Positions 45,412 to 53,142 of a DNA stretch of 64,000 nt are shown piece after piece. Source of the stretch: Chitinophaga sp. Cy-1792 (lineage in GTDB: Bacteria; Bacteroidota; Bacteroidia; Chitinophagales; Chitinophagaceae); NCBI RefSeq assembly GCF_011752935.1, contig NZ_VWWO01000003.1, positions 1,116,001 through 1,180,000 of the forward strand, given 5' to 3'. Under the pieces are notes generated by a model that was given only the letters and a program-made list of their open reading frames with translations, was not told the origin of the DNA and made no database searches. Each line of letters begins with the position of its first letter. The first letter of the stretch is position 1. The position numbers were made by a program, and so were the translations under genes.

Positions 45412-46023
45412 ATGAATACGAATATTGACAACACAGCAAATATAACGTCGGAGTCTATGAGTGACTACCTGGTGGTTGTAAATCCGGATGTACTGGTAAC
45501 GAAGGATATTATCCGTATCAGGCAGTTCATTGCGCGTGAAATTGGGGATGAGAGTATGGTTGGTGCCGGAGTGCATATCCCGTTATTTCGCTCTGTGTTT
45601 CCTGAGCGTTATGAGCAGGATTTCATTGAGTTGCTGGAGGGTGTTTCCCGGAAGCAGGCAGGCTTTGCCATTTACACTTCGCGGGTGGATAGTCACCGTA
45701 ATGCTGACGGAAGGGATAGTTTATTCATTAATGTGGCGAATGTGAAGCCACTGGTAGCTTTGCATCAGCAGTTACTGCATGCGTTTGAGTTACCTGTGCA
45801 GGATTACCGCCCGCATATTATGGTGGCGGGTCGCATTCAAAATGCGGCATTCGCGCGGGTTTTGCCACAGATTTCCCAGCAGATGTTTGTGCGTAGTTTC
45901 AACTGTCATTGTTTTAGTTTGCTGAAGCGTTCTGCTGCTGGCGGCAAATATGTGAAAGTGCGGGACTTCGTATTTGGAGATATTGAACATATGGTAGGTA
46001 GTTTATTTAACTACGCTGCATAA
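45412..46023 (+). CDS. 2H-phosphoesterase-like protein with degenerate motifs
   Basis: A 203-residue protein resembling the Bacteroidota/Firmicutes 2'-5' RNA ligase-like (2H) family: YLVVVNPDVLVTKDIIRIRQFI at the start, ERYEQDFIELL, SLFINVANVKPLVALHQQLL, DYRPHIMVAG and LLKRSAAGGKYVKV at the end. The two catalytic H-x-T/S motifs appear as H55-I-P57 and H135-I-M137: both histidines are kept but the partner Thr/Ser are lost. Phosphoesterase activity is therefore doubtful. A start at Met16 (45457) is an alternative. Monocistronic. Confidence 0.68.
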   Translation: MNTNIDNTANITSESMSDYLVVVNPDVLVTKDIIRIRQFIAREIGDESMVGAGVHIPLFRSVFPERYEQDFIELLEGVSRKQAGFAIYTSRVDSHRNADGRDSLFINVANVKPLVALHQQLLHAFELPVQDYRPHIMVAGRIQNAAFARVLPQISQQMFVRSFNCHCFSLLKRSAAGGKYVKVRDFVFGDIEHMVGSLFNYAA

Positions 46024-46969
46024 TATTAAAAGTACCAGCCTACGTTTCGACGAGTGGACGAGTGAAAGAACAAAGGATTCGAAAGTGGGTGACGAGCTGA
46101 CAAAGCCGACTTTAGCGTCCATTGTTATTCATCCTGGTTTGTTTGCCCCAATTATTATTCCGAAGCCATCATCATTTCAACGTAACCATTAATGGTAATA
46201 CAGGTGATCGGTGACCTATGTCCGCTAGTCAATGTCTGGCAAAGAGATAACTGAAATTATTCATCGCGTTTTCTGAATTATGCGGGTGTTTTTTGCTCAT
46301 TTATTCAGGCGTTTTTGGGATTAATGATTTTCCTGAATTATTGGTGATTTATTCATGGCGCATTTGAATCATTAAGCATACTCTTTGCCAGGTATTTTCT
46401 CAGCAGGTAAGGTCGAAATGCGGCGTCAGATCATCGTATTAAATCCGGTTGTAGCTCCTTTTTTCCCAAAAACACTACCTTCCATATCCTGGAAAATTTG
46501 TATTGTAAACTACTTACTACCCGTTATTCTTCATAGCTACAGGTTATATCCCGGAAGAATTATTTTAGCACATTCAATTTTAGCATTATATTAGTACGCA
46601 AGATTCTAAAAGGCAGTTAACATAATGAGTCGTTAAGATAATAGCCAAAAGATCACAGATAGATGTAACTGTCGGATTAAATTGCTGGTAGGTATAGTAT
46701 GGATTCCTGTTAATATTCCAAAATCGCAACAGACATGCAGTAACATGGATTTCGAAATTGAATTCCCTTAAGAACCATATTGTTGAAATGAATTAATAGT
46801 ACACGAAAATCATTGAATAACCATTTTTTTTTAGTTTCATCAGAAAGGATGAGCAGTTTTCCCCATGAAGGTTGTTTATAGTAAGAATGTTGATTATTAG
46901 CATGTCGGAGAATTATTTACCCCTGTAAGATGTCTGCTGAAATGTTTCACCTTACCCATCTGTTTCAAA
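46024..46969. other. Long gap without a recognisable gene
   Basis: 946 bp, the largest gene-free stretch of the window. The only open frame above 60 codons (46385-46594) shows no family features. The DNA is AT-rich, with three imperfect repeats near 46256-46377 and no clear terminator, tRNA or riboswitch fold. It may hold a non-coding RNA, a gene remnant or long regulatory leaders. Confidence 0.6.
46256..46377 (+). repeat. Three imperfect repeats
   Basis: Units beginning ATTATTCATCGCG (46256), ATTTATTCAGGCG (46299) and ATTTATTCATGGCG (46347), at 44- and 48-bp spacing, each followed by a TTTT/ATTT and GAAT- or GGAT-like core. A fourth partial copy of TTATTCATC is at 46125. Similarity is modest. 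Confidence 0.35.
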
Positions 46970-47254
46970 ATGACAAACAAATTAATCCTGCACAAGGAAA
47001 TAAATGTGAAAGGCCGCGTCCATGGTGTTGGATATCGTGCAAATGCCAAGCATGTTGCTGATTTACTGGGTGTTCAGGGTACCGTTAAAAACCTTCTGGA
47101 TGGCAGCGTTTGGATTGTTGCCGAAGGTAGTGAAGAAGCAATGAATACTTTTCTGGAATGGTGTCGTAAGGGGCCGAGTCATTCGGAAGTAAAAGAAGTA
47201 GTCATTATCGCCGGAGAGGTCGAGGATCTGCAGGAGTTTCTGATTGTTTACTGA
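46970..47254 (+). CDS. acyP: Acylphosphatase
   Basis: A small hydrolase of acyl phosphates, 94 residues. The active-site loop GRVHGVGYRANA supplies Arg23, and Asn41 in GTVKNLLDGSVWI is the second catalytic residue. Full length with an additional N-terminal strand. A single gene facing the C1 peptidase gene. Confidence 0.93.
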   Translation: MTNKLILHKEINVKGRVHGVGYRANAKHVADLLGVQGTVKNLLDGSVWIVAEGSEEAMNTFLEWCRKGPSHSEVKEVVIIAGEVEDLQEFLIVY

Positions 47255-47302
47255 TTTACGGATAGTTAGTGCTGAAAGCTGCTACAGGTGCTGTAAATCA
47301 GA

Positions 47303-47343
47303 ACAGGTAACTGTACTGTAAATTATCAGTAACAGTTACCTGT
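47303..47343. terminator. Hairpin between convergent genes
   Basis: 12-bp perfect inverted repeat ACAGGTAACTGT / ACAGTTACCTGT with a 17-nt loop, between acyP (+) and the peptidase gene (-). Neither side has a clear T-run. Confidence 0.5.
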
Positions 47344-47362
47344 CCGGAGAAATTTCTTTCGG

Positions 47363-48472
47363 TTATTTTAGCAGGGCTTTCCATTTCTTGTCCAGTGCTG
47401 CTTTGGGTACCACTATTGAGATTGTATTGTTGGCAAAATAGGCTTCGGAAACATTCTGGTATCCATGGAAAGGTCCATAAAGCCCCCAGGAGTTTTTGAC
47501 AATAAAAAATATTCTTCCTTTAGGACTGTAGCCGATTCCTGTGATATGCATCAGGTGGTCATCTTGTGTCACAAGGTCTTCAAACAGGCGTTGCCGTGAT
47601 TCCTGTGTAATCACTTTTTCCGGCATATCCTGATCTATCGTTTTTGCAAACAAGGCGGTGTCTACAACTGGTTCCATGGCAAATCCATTTCCCGGATTCC
47701 AGCCTCTGTTGCTGACATCGGCATCCCAGGAGATGGTGTAACCTTTATTGATAGTTGTTTTGGCGATGTCTAACAAGTCTTGTAGCGGCAGGTTGTAGTA
47801 GGAACCATTGGAATAGTTATCAGGCACTTCGATGATGAAGGATTTGTAAAACGGATGATGTGAAAAAGAGGTCAGGTAGACATAATCATCAGCATTGAAT
47901 TTCATTACCTCTTTTGCAAAGGTAAGCGGTGTATATGTTTTACCATTATATTCAAAAGATGCCGGTGGTTCACCCATGTACGTGTTCAGGATTGTTGTAA
48001 ATCCATCTATCCAGTTGGTTGGTATTGGGGGGCGGAGTTTTAAAATACTGTCAAGGTAATTTTTAAGGTAACCCTGCATTCTGCCATGGCTAAGGAAGGT
48101 CCTTCCTGGTACAAGGCCTGTATAGAGTTTTGCAGGGACCATGCCGTATCTGCCCATTGCATTGATCGCATCATGTCCAAGGCCACCCTCGTCGAATTGG
48201 GCTTTCCCCTGCCTTAAAACATAGTTTTTTGCTTTTTCAAGATAAATATTCCTTACGGTATACATCTCTGAAATATCGGGCACGGAATAGCCTTTACGAA
48301 TGTTTTCAGATTCCACCATAGAAGTGGGGCCGAAGCACCAGCATGTACCTGTTGACTGTTGATCTTTTACGGTAGAGGCACGGTTGATCCGTTCGCGGAC
48401 CAGGCTGCTGTCCTGTGCATAGGTGGTCAGTACTGCACAGCAGAGGGAAACGATGAGGCATAGTGTCTTCAT
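47363..48472 (-). CDS. Secreted C1 (papain-like) peptidase, bleomycin hydrolase type
   Basis: A 369-residue exported protein (signal peptide to YAQDS). The C1B catalytic set is visible: Gln38 or Gln39 and Cys44 in DQQSTGTCWCFGPTSM, the histidine in DHLMHITGIGY and the Asn in VKNSWG. The Cys at position 46, two residues after the nucleophile, is unusual (family members often have Ser or Ala there). The lysine-rich C-terminus KKWKALLK fits the bleomycin-hydrolase type. Substrate peptides unknown. Confidence 0.85.
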   Translation of the reverse strand: MKTLCLIVSLCCAVLTTYAQDSSLVRERINRASTVKDQQSTGTCWCFGPTSMVESENIRKGYSVPDISEMYTVRNIYLEKAKNYVLRQGKAQFDEGGLGHDAINAMGRYGMVPAKLYTGLVPGRTFLSHGRMQGYLKNYLDSILKLRPPIPTNWIDGFTTILNTYMGEPPASFEYNGKTYTPLTFAKEVMKFNADDYVYLTSFSHHPFYKSFIIEVPDNYSNGSYYNLPLQDLLDIAKTTINKGYTISWDADVSNRGWNPGNGFAMEPVVDTALFAKTIDQDMPEKVITQESRQRLFEDLVTQDDHLMHITGIGYSPKGRIFFIVKNSWGLYGPFHGYQNVSEAYFANNTISIVVPKAALDKKWKALLK

Positions 48473-48558
48473 AACTACGAGAGCTGTTGTCTAAATTTTA
48501 AAGATAACAGAACCCGCTGCGGTGGTAGTGCTGGTGGATCGTTTATGCATCAAAAAAA

Positions 48559-48588
48559 GAAGCACTGCAGTTTTGGGTGCAGTGCTTC
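48559..48588 (-). terminator. Terminator of the blaI-M56 operon
   Basis: 11-bp stem GAAGCACTGCA / TGCAGTGCTTC, 8-nt loop, seven T on the minus strand. Confidence 0.85.
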
Positions 48589-48618
48589 AGTAATATGTAT
48601 GAATCAAAAGTATCCGGG

Positions 48619-50622
48619 TCAGTCCTGGGCGTCGATATTAAGAGAGGTCGTCGTTCCGTTGATGGTAAGATTTTTTTCTTTCATCAGAGGCTGATATTTC
48701 TGGAATACAGCGGCAGGTTGTTTTTCACCGTTGATGGTGAGTACATCACCTTTTTTGATGATGGAATAGCCTGTTTTTGCATCGATCAGTTTGTCTGCAG
48801 TCAGTTTTGCAATCAGCTGATGGAACCGGTTATCATTACTGGCACGTGTTCTGTCGGCTTGTTCCCTTGCTCTATCGGCTTGTTCTCTCGCTCTGTCGGC
48901 TTGTGCCCTTGCTCTATCAGCTTGTTCTCTGCCTCTTTCGGCTTCACGCATTCCTCTTTCAGCGGCTCTGGCAGCAGTATCCACATACTGTCTTACATAA
49001 TTCCTGGTTTCGCGGAGCTGTGTTTGAACAACTTTATTCAGAGAATCAATATTAACGTTGATATTTTTATTGATCACATCTTTATTCAGGTTCTCCATCG
49101 CGATTTTTATTTCTCTGCGTGACTGAACGAGATCTTCCTCTACTTTTTTCCAGTCTACCTTATTAACGGCTGTCTGTGCCTGTGCCATTACCTGTTTCAT
49201 ATCCACTTCTTTCAGTTGCTTCATGGCCCGGTCAACAGATGCTTTAGCTTCGGCTATTTGTTTATTAACGTTAGCCTGGTCTTCAGGAGACAGTTCATTG
49301 AAGGTAATAACATGGCCGTTTTTAATGGCATGTTGTGGCGGCATTGGTGGTGCTGGTGGCAATGGTGGCATTGCTGGTGCAGCAGGTGGTGCCGGTGGCA
49401 GGTCTGTGGGTTCAGCTGGCGCCGGTGGTGGTGGTGGCGGAGCTGGCATTGTGGTATCGGTCTGCAGGATGACAGCTGCGGTATCGATCAATATTTTATG
49501 TGAAATTACCTGGCGGCTGTTATTGGTAGTAACAACTTGTTCTTTTACAGTTTTTATTTTTTCTGCTGAATTTTTTTCTGAAGCCTTGACTTTTGCAGGG
49601 TTGAGCCATGCAATAGAGATGATACCTGTAGCGATGATAAGAACGGCCAGTAATCTTTGACTATAGTTGAGATTTTTAGTTTTCATTTCCATGATTCGTT
49701 TAATGCGATTAAACAGATGCTGTTTGTTGTCTGCAGCAGCCATGGCCAGTGAGTTGGAAGATAACCGGTATTCCTCCAGTGCTACCAGTGCGTGTGCGTA
49801 ATGCAGGGGCTGTACTTTTCCTATCACCAGGTCATCGCAGCAGTGTTCGCGCTCCTGCCGGATTATCCTGGAAATAAGCCATACAAAGGGGTTAAAGAAC
49901 AGGATGGTTTCAACAATAGATTGGAAGATATTCAACAGATAATCATTGCGTTTTATGTGTGCCAGTTCGTGGAGCAGAATAGCTTCCAGCTGTTCCGGCG
50001 TCAGGTTGTTGACCATTGCTACGGGCAACAATATCAAGGGCTTGAAGCAGCCCAGCATTACAGGTACCTGGATGTAACCGGATACCAGCAACTGAACCTT
50101 GCGGGGGATGCGCAGCGTAGCTGCAAGCTGTTGCAGTCGTGCTTCCCAGGCAGGATCAATTGATTCGGTTTTATGTGTGCGGATTTGTTGCAGTTGTGCC
50201 AGATCAGATATCAGTTTGATGGTCATCACACAAAAACCGACGGCATATAAGGCTACCAGTACGGGAAACCAATTTTCCACCCCTGGGATAACCCATTTAA
50301 GCTGGTCCTGACTCTTATATATTGTTTCAACGGGCTGGTCTGCGAAGTTGGGCGCCAGCTGCAGGTGGGCTGCTGCTGCTTCCATGGCTTCCCGGGCTGA
50401 TTCGATGGCATGTAACTGCTGTAGCAGTGTGATGATGAACCAGGTAAAAATACTCATGAGCGAAACAGTCGCCAGGTTGTATTTTATTTTAGCGGAAGCC
50501 ATTGGCCAGATGGCCAGTACCACACGCAGGCAGGCATATACGAATAGTGCCTGCCATGCAGAATGCAGGATGGTCCATCCAAATGCGCGTACCAGATCTC
50601 CGGTGAAAGGTAATAAGGTCAT
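48619..50622 (-). CDS. M56 (BlaR1-type) membrane metallopeptidase with proline-rich linker and heptad repeats
   Basis: A 667-residue sensor protease. N-terminal part: about four membrane helices flanking a zinc peptidase domain with HELAH at 218-222 and EREHCCDD at 257-264. A last helix (about 324-341) leads to an exported region: a linker, 38 residues rich in proline (392-429), a helical region (445-550), four to five copies of a 7-residue unit like ADRAREQ (564-592) and a 70-residue C-terminal domain (DKLIDAKTGYSIIKKGD). No beta-lactam-binding domain is present, so it senses something else. In the family, this protease cleaves the paired repressor, encoded 18 bp upstream. Confidence 0.88.
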   Translation of the reverse strand: MTLLPFTGDLVRAFGWTILHSAWQALFVYACLRVVLAIWPMASAKIKYNLATVSLMSIFTWFIITLLQQLHAIESAREAMEAAAAHLQLAPNFADQPVETIYKSQDQLKWVIPGVENWFPVLVALYAVGFCVMTIKLISDLAQLQQIRTHKTESIDPAWEARLQQLAATLRIPRKVQLLVSGYIQVPVMLGCFKPLILLPVAMVNNLTPEQLEAILLHELAHIKRNDYLLNIFQSIVETILFFNPFVWLISRIIRQEREHCCDDLVIGKVQPLHYAHALVALEEYRLSSNSLAMAAADNKQHLFNRIKRIMEMKTKNLNYSQRLLAVLIIATGIISIAWLNPAKVKASEKNSAEKIKTVKEQVVTTNNSRQVISHKILIDTAAVILQTDTTMPAPPPPPPAPAEPTDLPPAPPAAPAMPPLPPAPPMPPQHAIKNGHVITFNELSPEDQANVNKQIAEAKASVDRAMKQLKEVDMKQVMAQAQTAVNKVDWKKVEEDLVQSRREIKIAMENLNKDVINKNINVNIDSLNKVVQTQLRETRNYVRQYVDTAARAAERGMREAERGREQADRARAQADRAREQADRAREQADRTRASNDNRFHQLIAKLTADKLIDAKTGYSIIKKGDVLTINGEKQPAAVFQKYQPLMKEKNLTINGTTTSLNIDAQD
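48849..48933 (-). repeat. 21-bp tandem repeat in the M56 gene
   Basis: Four copies of a 21-bp unit coding the heptad ADRAREQ (variants GREQADR, ARAQADR, TRASNDN at the edges). Copies differ at third positions, so it is not a recent expansion. Confidence 0.75.
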
Positions 50623-50640
50623 ATGACAGGTATTATACTG

Positions 50641-51021
50641 TTACTTTTTTTGCTGTTCAATTTTAGATAAATAGGCACGGATCTGATCCAGCTCTTCTGT
50701 AGATGATTTATGGTGGCCAAGGGCCTGCATCACCAGCTGAGTAGCCGATCCGCCAAATACAGTATCTATCATTTTATTCAGCAGCTGTTGCTGGGTTTCT
50801 TCCTGTGAAACGGCAGCAGTATAGATATGTGTTTTGCTGCTGGCATCTCTGGATAATAACCCTTTCTCATACATGATCTGCATCAGCTTAAGGGTAGTAG
50901 TGTAACCTGCCTCTTTGGTTTCAGAAAGTTTTTCATGTACTTCCCGTACGGTGCTGGCGCCGCGGTCCCAAAGTATGCCGAGGATTTCCAGTTCGCTTTC
51001 TGTAGGCTTGTTTTGTTTCAC
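50641..51021 (-). CDS. BlaI/MecI family repressor
   Basis: A 126-residue winged-helix repressor: PTESELEILGILWDRGASTVREVHEKL is the DNA-binding half, YTTTLKLMQIMYEKGLL the wing region, followed by a dimerisation tail (LDQIRAYLSKIEQQKK). Encoded 18 bp upstream of the M56 protease gene, the usual BlaI-BlaR1 order. Two palindromes overlap its promoter and are the likely binding sites for self-repression. No beta-lactamase gene is nearby. Confidence 0.92.
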   Translation of the reverse strand: MKQNKPTESELEILGILWDRGASTVREVHEKLSETKEAGYTTTLKLMQIMYEKGLLSRDASSKTHIYTAAVSQEETQQQLLNKMIDTVFGGSATQLVMQALGHHKSSTEELDQIRAYLSKIEQQKK

Positions 51022-51119
51022 TATATTTTATTTATGTTGTTCCAAATGTGATCGCTGTTGTGCCGGCAGCGCAGAAGCGCGAATTCCTGACTACCGGTGT
51101 ACGCCCCTTTGACAGGATG

Positions 51120-51159
51120 TACGAATATCTTCGTAAACAAATGTACGATAGTTTTCGTA
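51120..51159 (-). promoter_or_regulatory. Two tandem palindromes, probable BlaI operators
   Basis: TACGAA-TATC-TTCGTA at 51120-51135 and TACGAT-AGTT-TTCGTA at 51144-51159, 24 bp apart, the second with one mismatch. One covers the likely transcription start, the other the spacer and edge of the -7 box of the blaI promoter. Confidence 0.65.
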
Positions 51160-51168
51160 ATTGCCAAA
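51138..51168 (-). promoter_or_regulatory. Consensus promoter of the blaI-M56 operon
   Basis: Minus strand: TTTG at 51168-51165, exactly 19 nt, then TACATTTG at 51145-51138. A full match to the Bacteroidota consensus. Leader about 110 nt. Confidence 0.8.
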
Positions 51169-51215
51169 TGTTTTTTGAAAAATGATCATTAAGGGGGATG
51201 AGTGGGCGGGAAACC

Positions 51216-51256
51216 CCCACTTTCCGTGGTTGCCGAAGGCGTCCACGGAAAGTGGG
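51216..51256 (-). terminator. Hairpin after the hydroxylase gene
   Basis: 14-bp perfect stem CCCACTTTCCGTGG / CCACGGAAAGTGGG, 13-nt loop; no strong T-run on the minus strand. Confidence 0.55.
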
Positions 51257-51265
51257 AATGATATC

Positions 51266-52144
51266 TTAATTATCTTTTTTAAACTGCATTTCCTGCCTCA
51301 ACTGCCTGGTTGTCTTCTTACTACCATCGGCACTCCAGCCAGGGGCGCCAAAAATATAATACCAGACCTCTTTCACGGAGCGGGACTTTCCGAGATCCCG
51401 GAAAATATCTGTCCATTCATGGGTGGCAATACGTAAAGGGTTGAATGTGTGTATATTAGAGGTGAGTCCGTAATGTGGCCGTTCCAGCTCGGGCGTGAAA
51501 GTACCAAAAAGACGGTCCCAGATTATGAGTACGCCGCCATGGTTTTTGTCCAGGTAATCCAGGTCGGAGCCGTGGTGTACCCGGTGATGCGATGGGGTGT
51601 TAAATATAAATTCTACTGGCGCCCATAGTTTGTGAATCACTTCTGTATGTATCCAGAACTGGTAAATTAAGCTTACGGCCTGCATCGTCATGATCATAAT
51701 GGGCGTGAAGCCGGCCAGTGGCATCCAGAGCCAGAAAATAAAGCTACCGGTCAGGTTGCCTGTCCAGGTCTGGCGCAGTGCCGTAGCCAGTGTATAGCTT
51801 TCTGAAGAGTGATGGATGACGTGGGAAGCCCAGAAATAGCGTACAGTGTGGCTGGTCCTATGGAACCAGTAATAGCTGAAATCATCTGCAAAAAAACATA
51901 AAATCCATACCCACCATACATAGTCGAGCGTAATGAACCTGAACTGGTACACTACTGTATAGGCGCCGAATATAAATGCTTTGGTAAATCCTCCGATGAT
52001 GACATTGCCCAGTCCCATCGCTATGCTGCTGGCGGCGTCTTTGGGTTTATAAAGATCGCGGTGGTCAATGGTGGTGATGATTATTTCTGCTAAAATCAAC
52101 AGCACAAAAGCAGGTATAGCGTATAAAATCAGATTAGGAGGCAT
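51266..52144 (-). CDS. Sterol desaturase / fatty acid hydroxylase family protein
   Basis: A polytopic di-iron membrane enzyme of 292 residues that oxidises lipid chains. The three histidine clusters are present: HRTSH, HVIHHSS, and HRVHHG near NTPSHHRVHHG. Several helices precede the first cluster (ILYAIPAFVLLILAEIII). The frame extends to 52210; the ATG at 52192 starts inside the T-run of the previous terminator, so 52144 (MPPNLILYAIP) is chosen, though 52192 is possible. The lipid substrate is unknown. Confidence 0.82.
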   Translation of the reverse strand: MPPNLILYAIPAFVLLILAEIIITTIDHRDLYKPKDAASSIAMGLGNVIIGGFTKAFIFGAYTVVYQFRFITLDYVWWVWILCFFADDFSYYWFHRTSHTVRYFWASHVIHHSSESYTLATALRQTWTGNLTGSFIFWLWMPLAGFTPIMIMTMQAVSLIYQFWIHTEVIHKLWAPVEFIFNTPSHHRVHHGSDLDYLDKNHGGVLIIWDRLFGTFTPELERPHYGLTSNIHTFNPLRIATHEWTDIFRDLGKSRSVKEVWYYIFGAPGWSADGSKKTTRQLRQEMQFKKDN

Positions 52145-52192
52145 GGGTGGAATTCTTTCTATCAATTTAACGATTTTCCGCTGAACTCCCAT

Positions 52193-52223
52193 AAAAAAAG
52201 CGGCCGGCAAGAATGCCGGCCGC
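52193..52223 (-). terminator. Terminator of the TonB receptor/DUF4249 operon
   Basis: 10-bp stem GCGGCCGGCA / TGCCGGCCGC, loop AGAA, seven T on the minus strand. Confidence 0.9.
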
Positions 52224-52259
52224 GGTAGTTGTTGAATGATAAGTGGATTTATTCAAAAA

Positions 52260-53123
52260 TTATTTGATCGTTTTTTCCGCCCTGCTTACTGCAGATGTTC
52301 CAAACCATCCCAGCATCCGTACTTTACCATTGGTAATCGTGTTCTGCATGTTGGTAGGCACGTTTTCAAGTACTTTGGCAAAGAGACCGCCGGCATTTAC
52401 CTGCTGATCTACCTGTGTCAGGAAATCGTAACTGCGTTTAGAGAGGGACGACAGGCGTACGATTACTTTTTCATTCAGCTGGAAAGGTTTGCTGTAATCA
52501 GTGATGCTTTGTGAAATCGGCAGAATGAAAGGGCCGCCATCGTTCAGGCCTGAATCATAGAGGCCATCGATAGAAAATGCATCTTCCAGCCGGCGGGTGG
52601 TATCATTTCTGTAGGACCTGATCCAGTAATAATCGGTGCCACCAGGAAGGTCTTTTGCAAAAAAGCGTGCATAGTAACCTTCTTTGTTGGAGTATGATTC
52701 TTCTTTCTTTTTAAACTCGTAGGTAATGGAATCAATTGGTGGTACACGGTTGAGCGAATCCAGGCCTTCCAGGATTTCTCCCTGATATTCCACATGCAGC
52801 TTGTAGACGTGTCCTACCACGCCAATTGGCTTGCTGCTGGCATTGTAGGTATAGGCGCCGTTGCTGAAGGTAAACGGATAGCTATCGCCGCTGGTGATGT
52901 CATGTACGATGATTTTTGCATCGCTGACAACCGGAGCCGGATCCTCGCTGGTATACGGTACCGACATGGTGATACGAATGGTTTGAATGCCTGTTTCAGT
53001 CGTGATCCAGGCATCGAGTACCGGGTATGATTTTCCTTTAGGAATGTTCAGGTTAATGGTATCTGTACAGGCTGTCAATCCTCCCAGCAAAGCCAGTGAT
53101 ATATAGCACAATAATTTTTTCAT
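52260..53123 (-). CDS. DUF4249 lipoprotein
   Basis: A 287-residue lipoprotein (MKKLLCYISLALLGGLTAC, Cys19) of the DUF4249 family: YPVLDAWITTETGIQTIRIT near the start and a beta-rich body. These proteins are encoded next to TonB-dependent receptors in Bacteroidota and are thought to sit on the receptor's outer face like SusD-type partners, but the function is not established. The start is 19 bp downstream of the receptor stop, in one operon with it. Confidence 0.82.
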   Translation of the reverse strand: MKKLLCYISLALLGGLTACTDTINLNIPKGKSYPVLDAWITTETGIQTIRITMSVPYTSEDPAPVVSDAKIIVHDITSGDSYPFTFSNGAYTYNASSKPIGVVGHVYKLHVEYQGEILEGLDSLNRVPPIDSITYEFKKKEESYSNKEGYYARFFAKDLPGGTDYYWIRSYRNDTTRRLEDAFSIDGLYDSGLNDGGPFILPISQSITDYSKPFQLNEKVIVRLSSLSKRSYDFLTQVDQQVNAGGLFAKVLENVPTNMQNTITNGKVRMLGWFGTSAVSRAEKTIK

Positions 53124-53142
53124 CAGATATATTTTTCTGCTG

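Noticed and set aside
46385..46594. 69-codon frame in the long gap
   Set aside because: No signal peptide, motif or start context; composition like the surrounding intergenic DNA.
48849..48933. CRISPR-like short repeat array
   Set aside because: The 21-bp units are contiguous, in frame and encode heptads of the M56 protein; no spacers.
50641..51021. Beta-lactam resistance operon
   Set aside because: No beta-lactamase or penicillin-binding gene is adjacent, and the M56 partner has no beta-lactam sensor domain.
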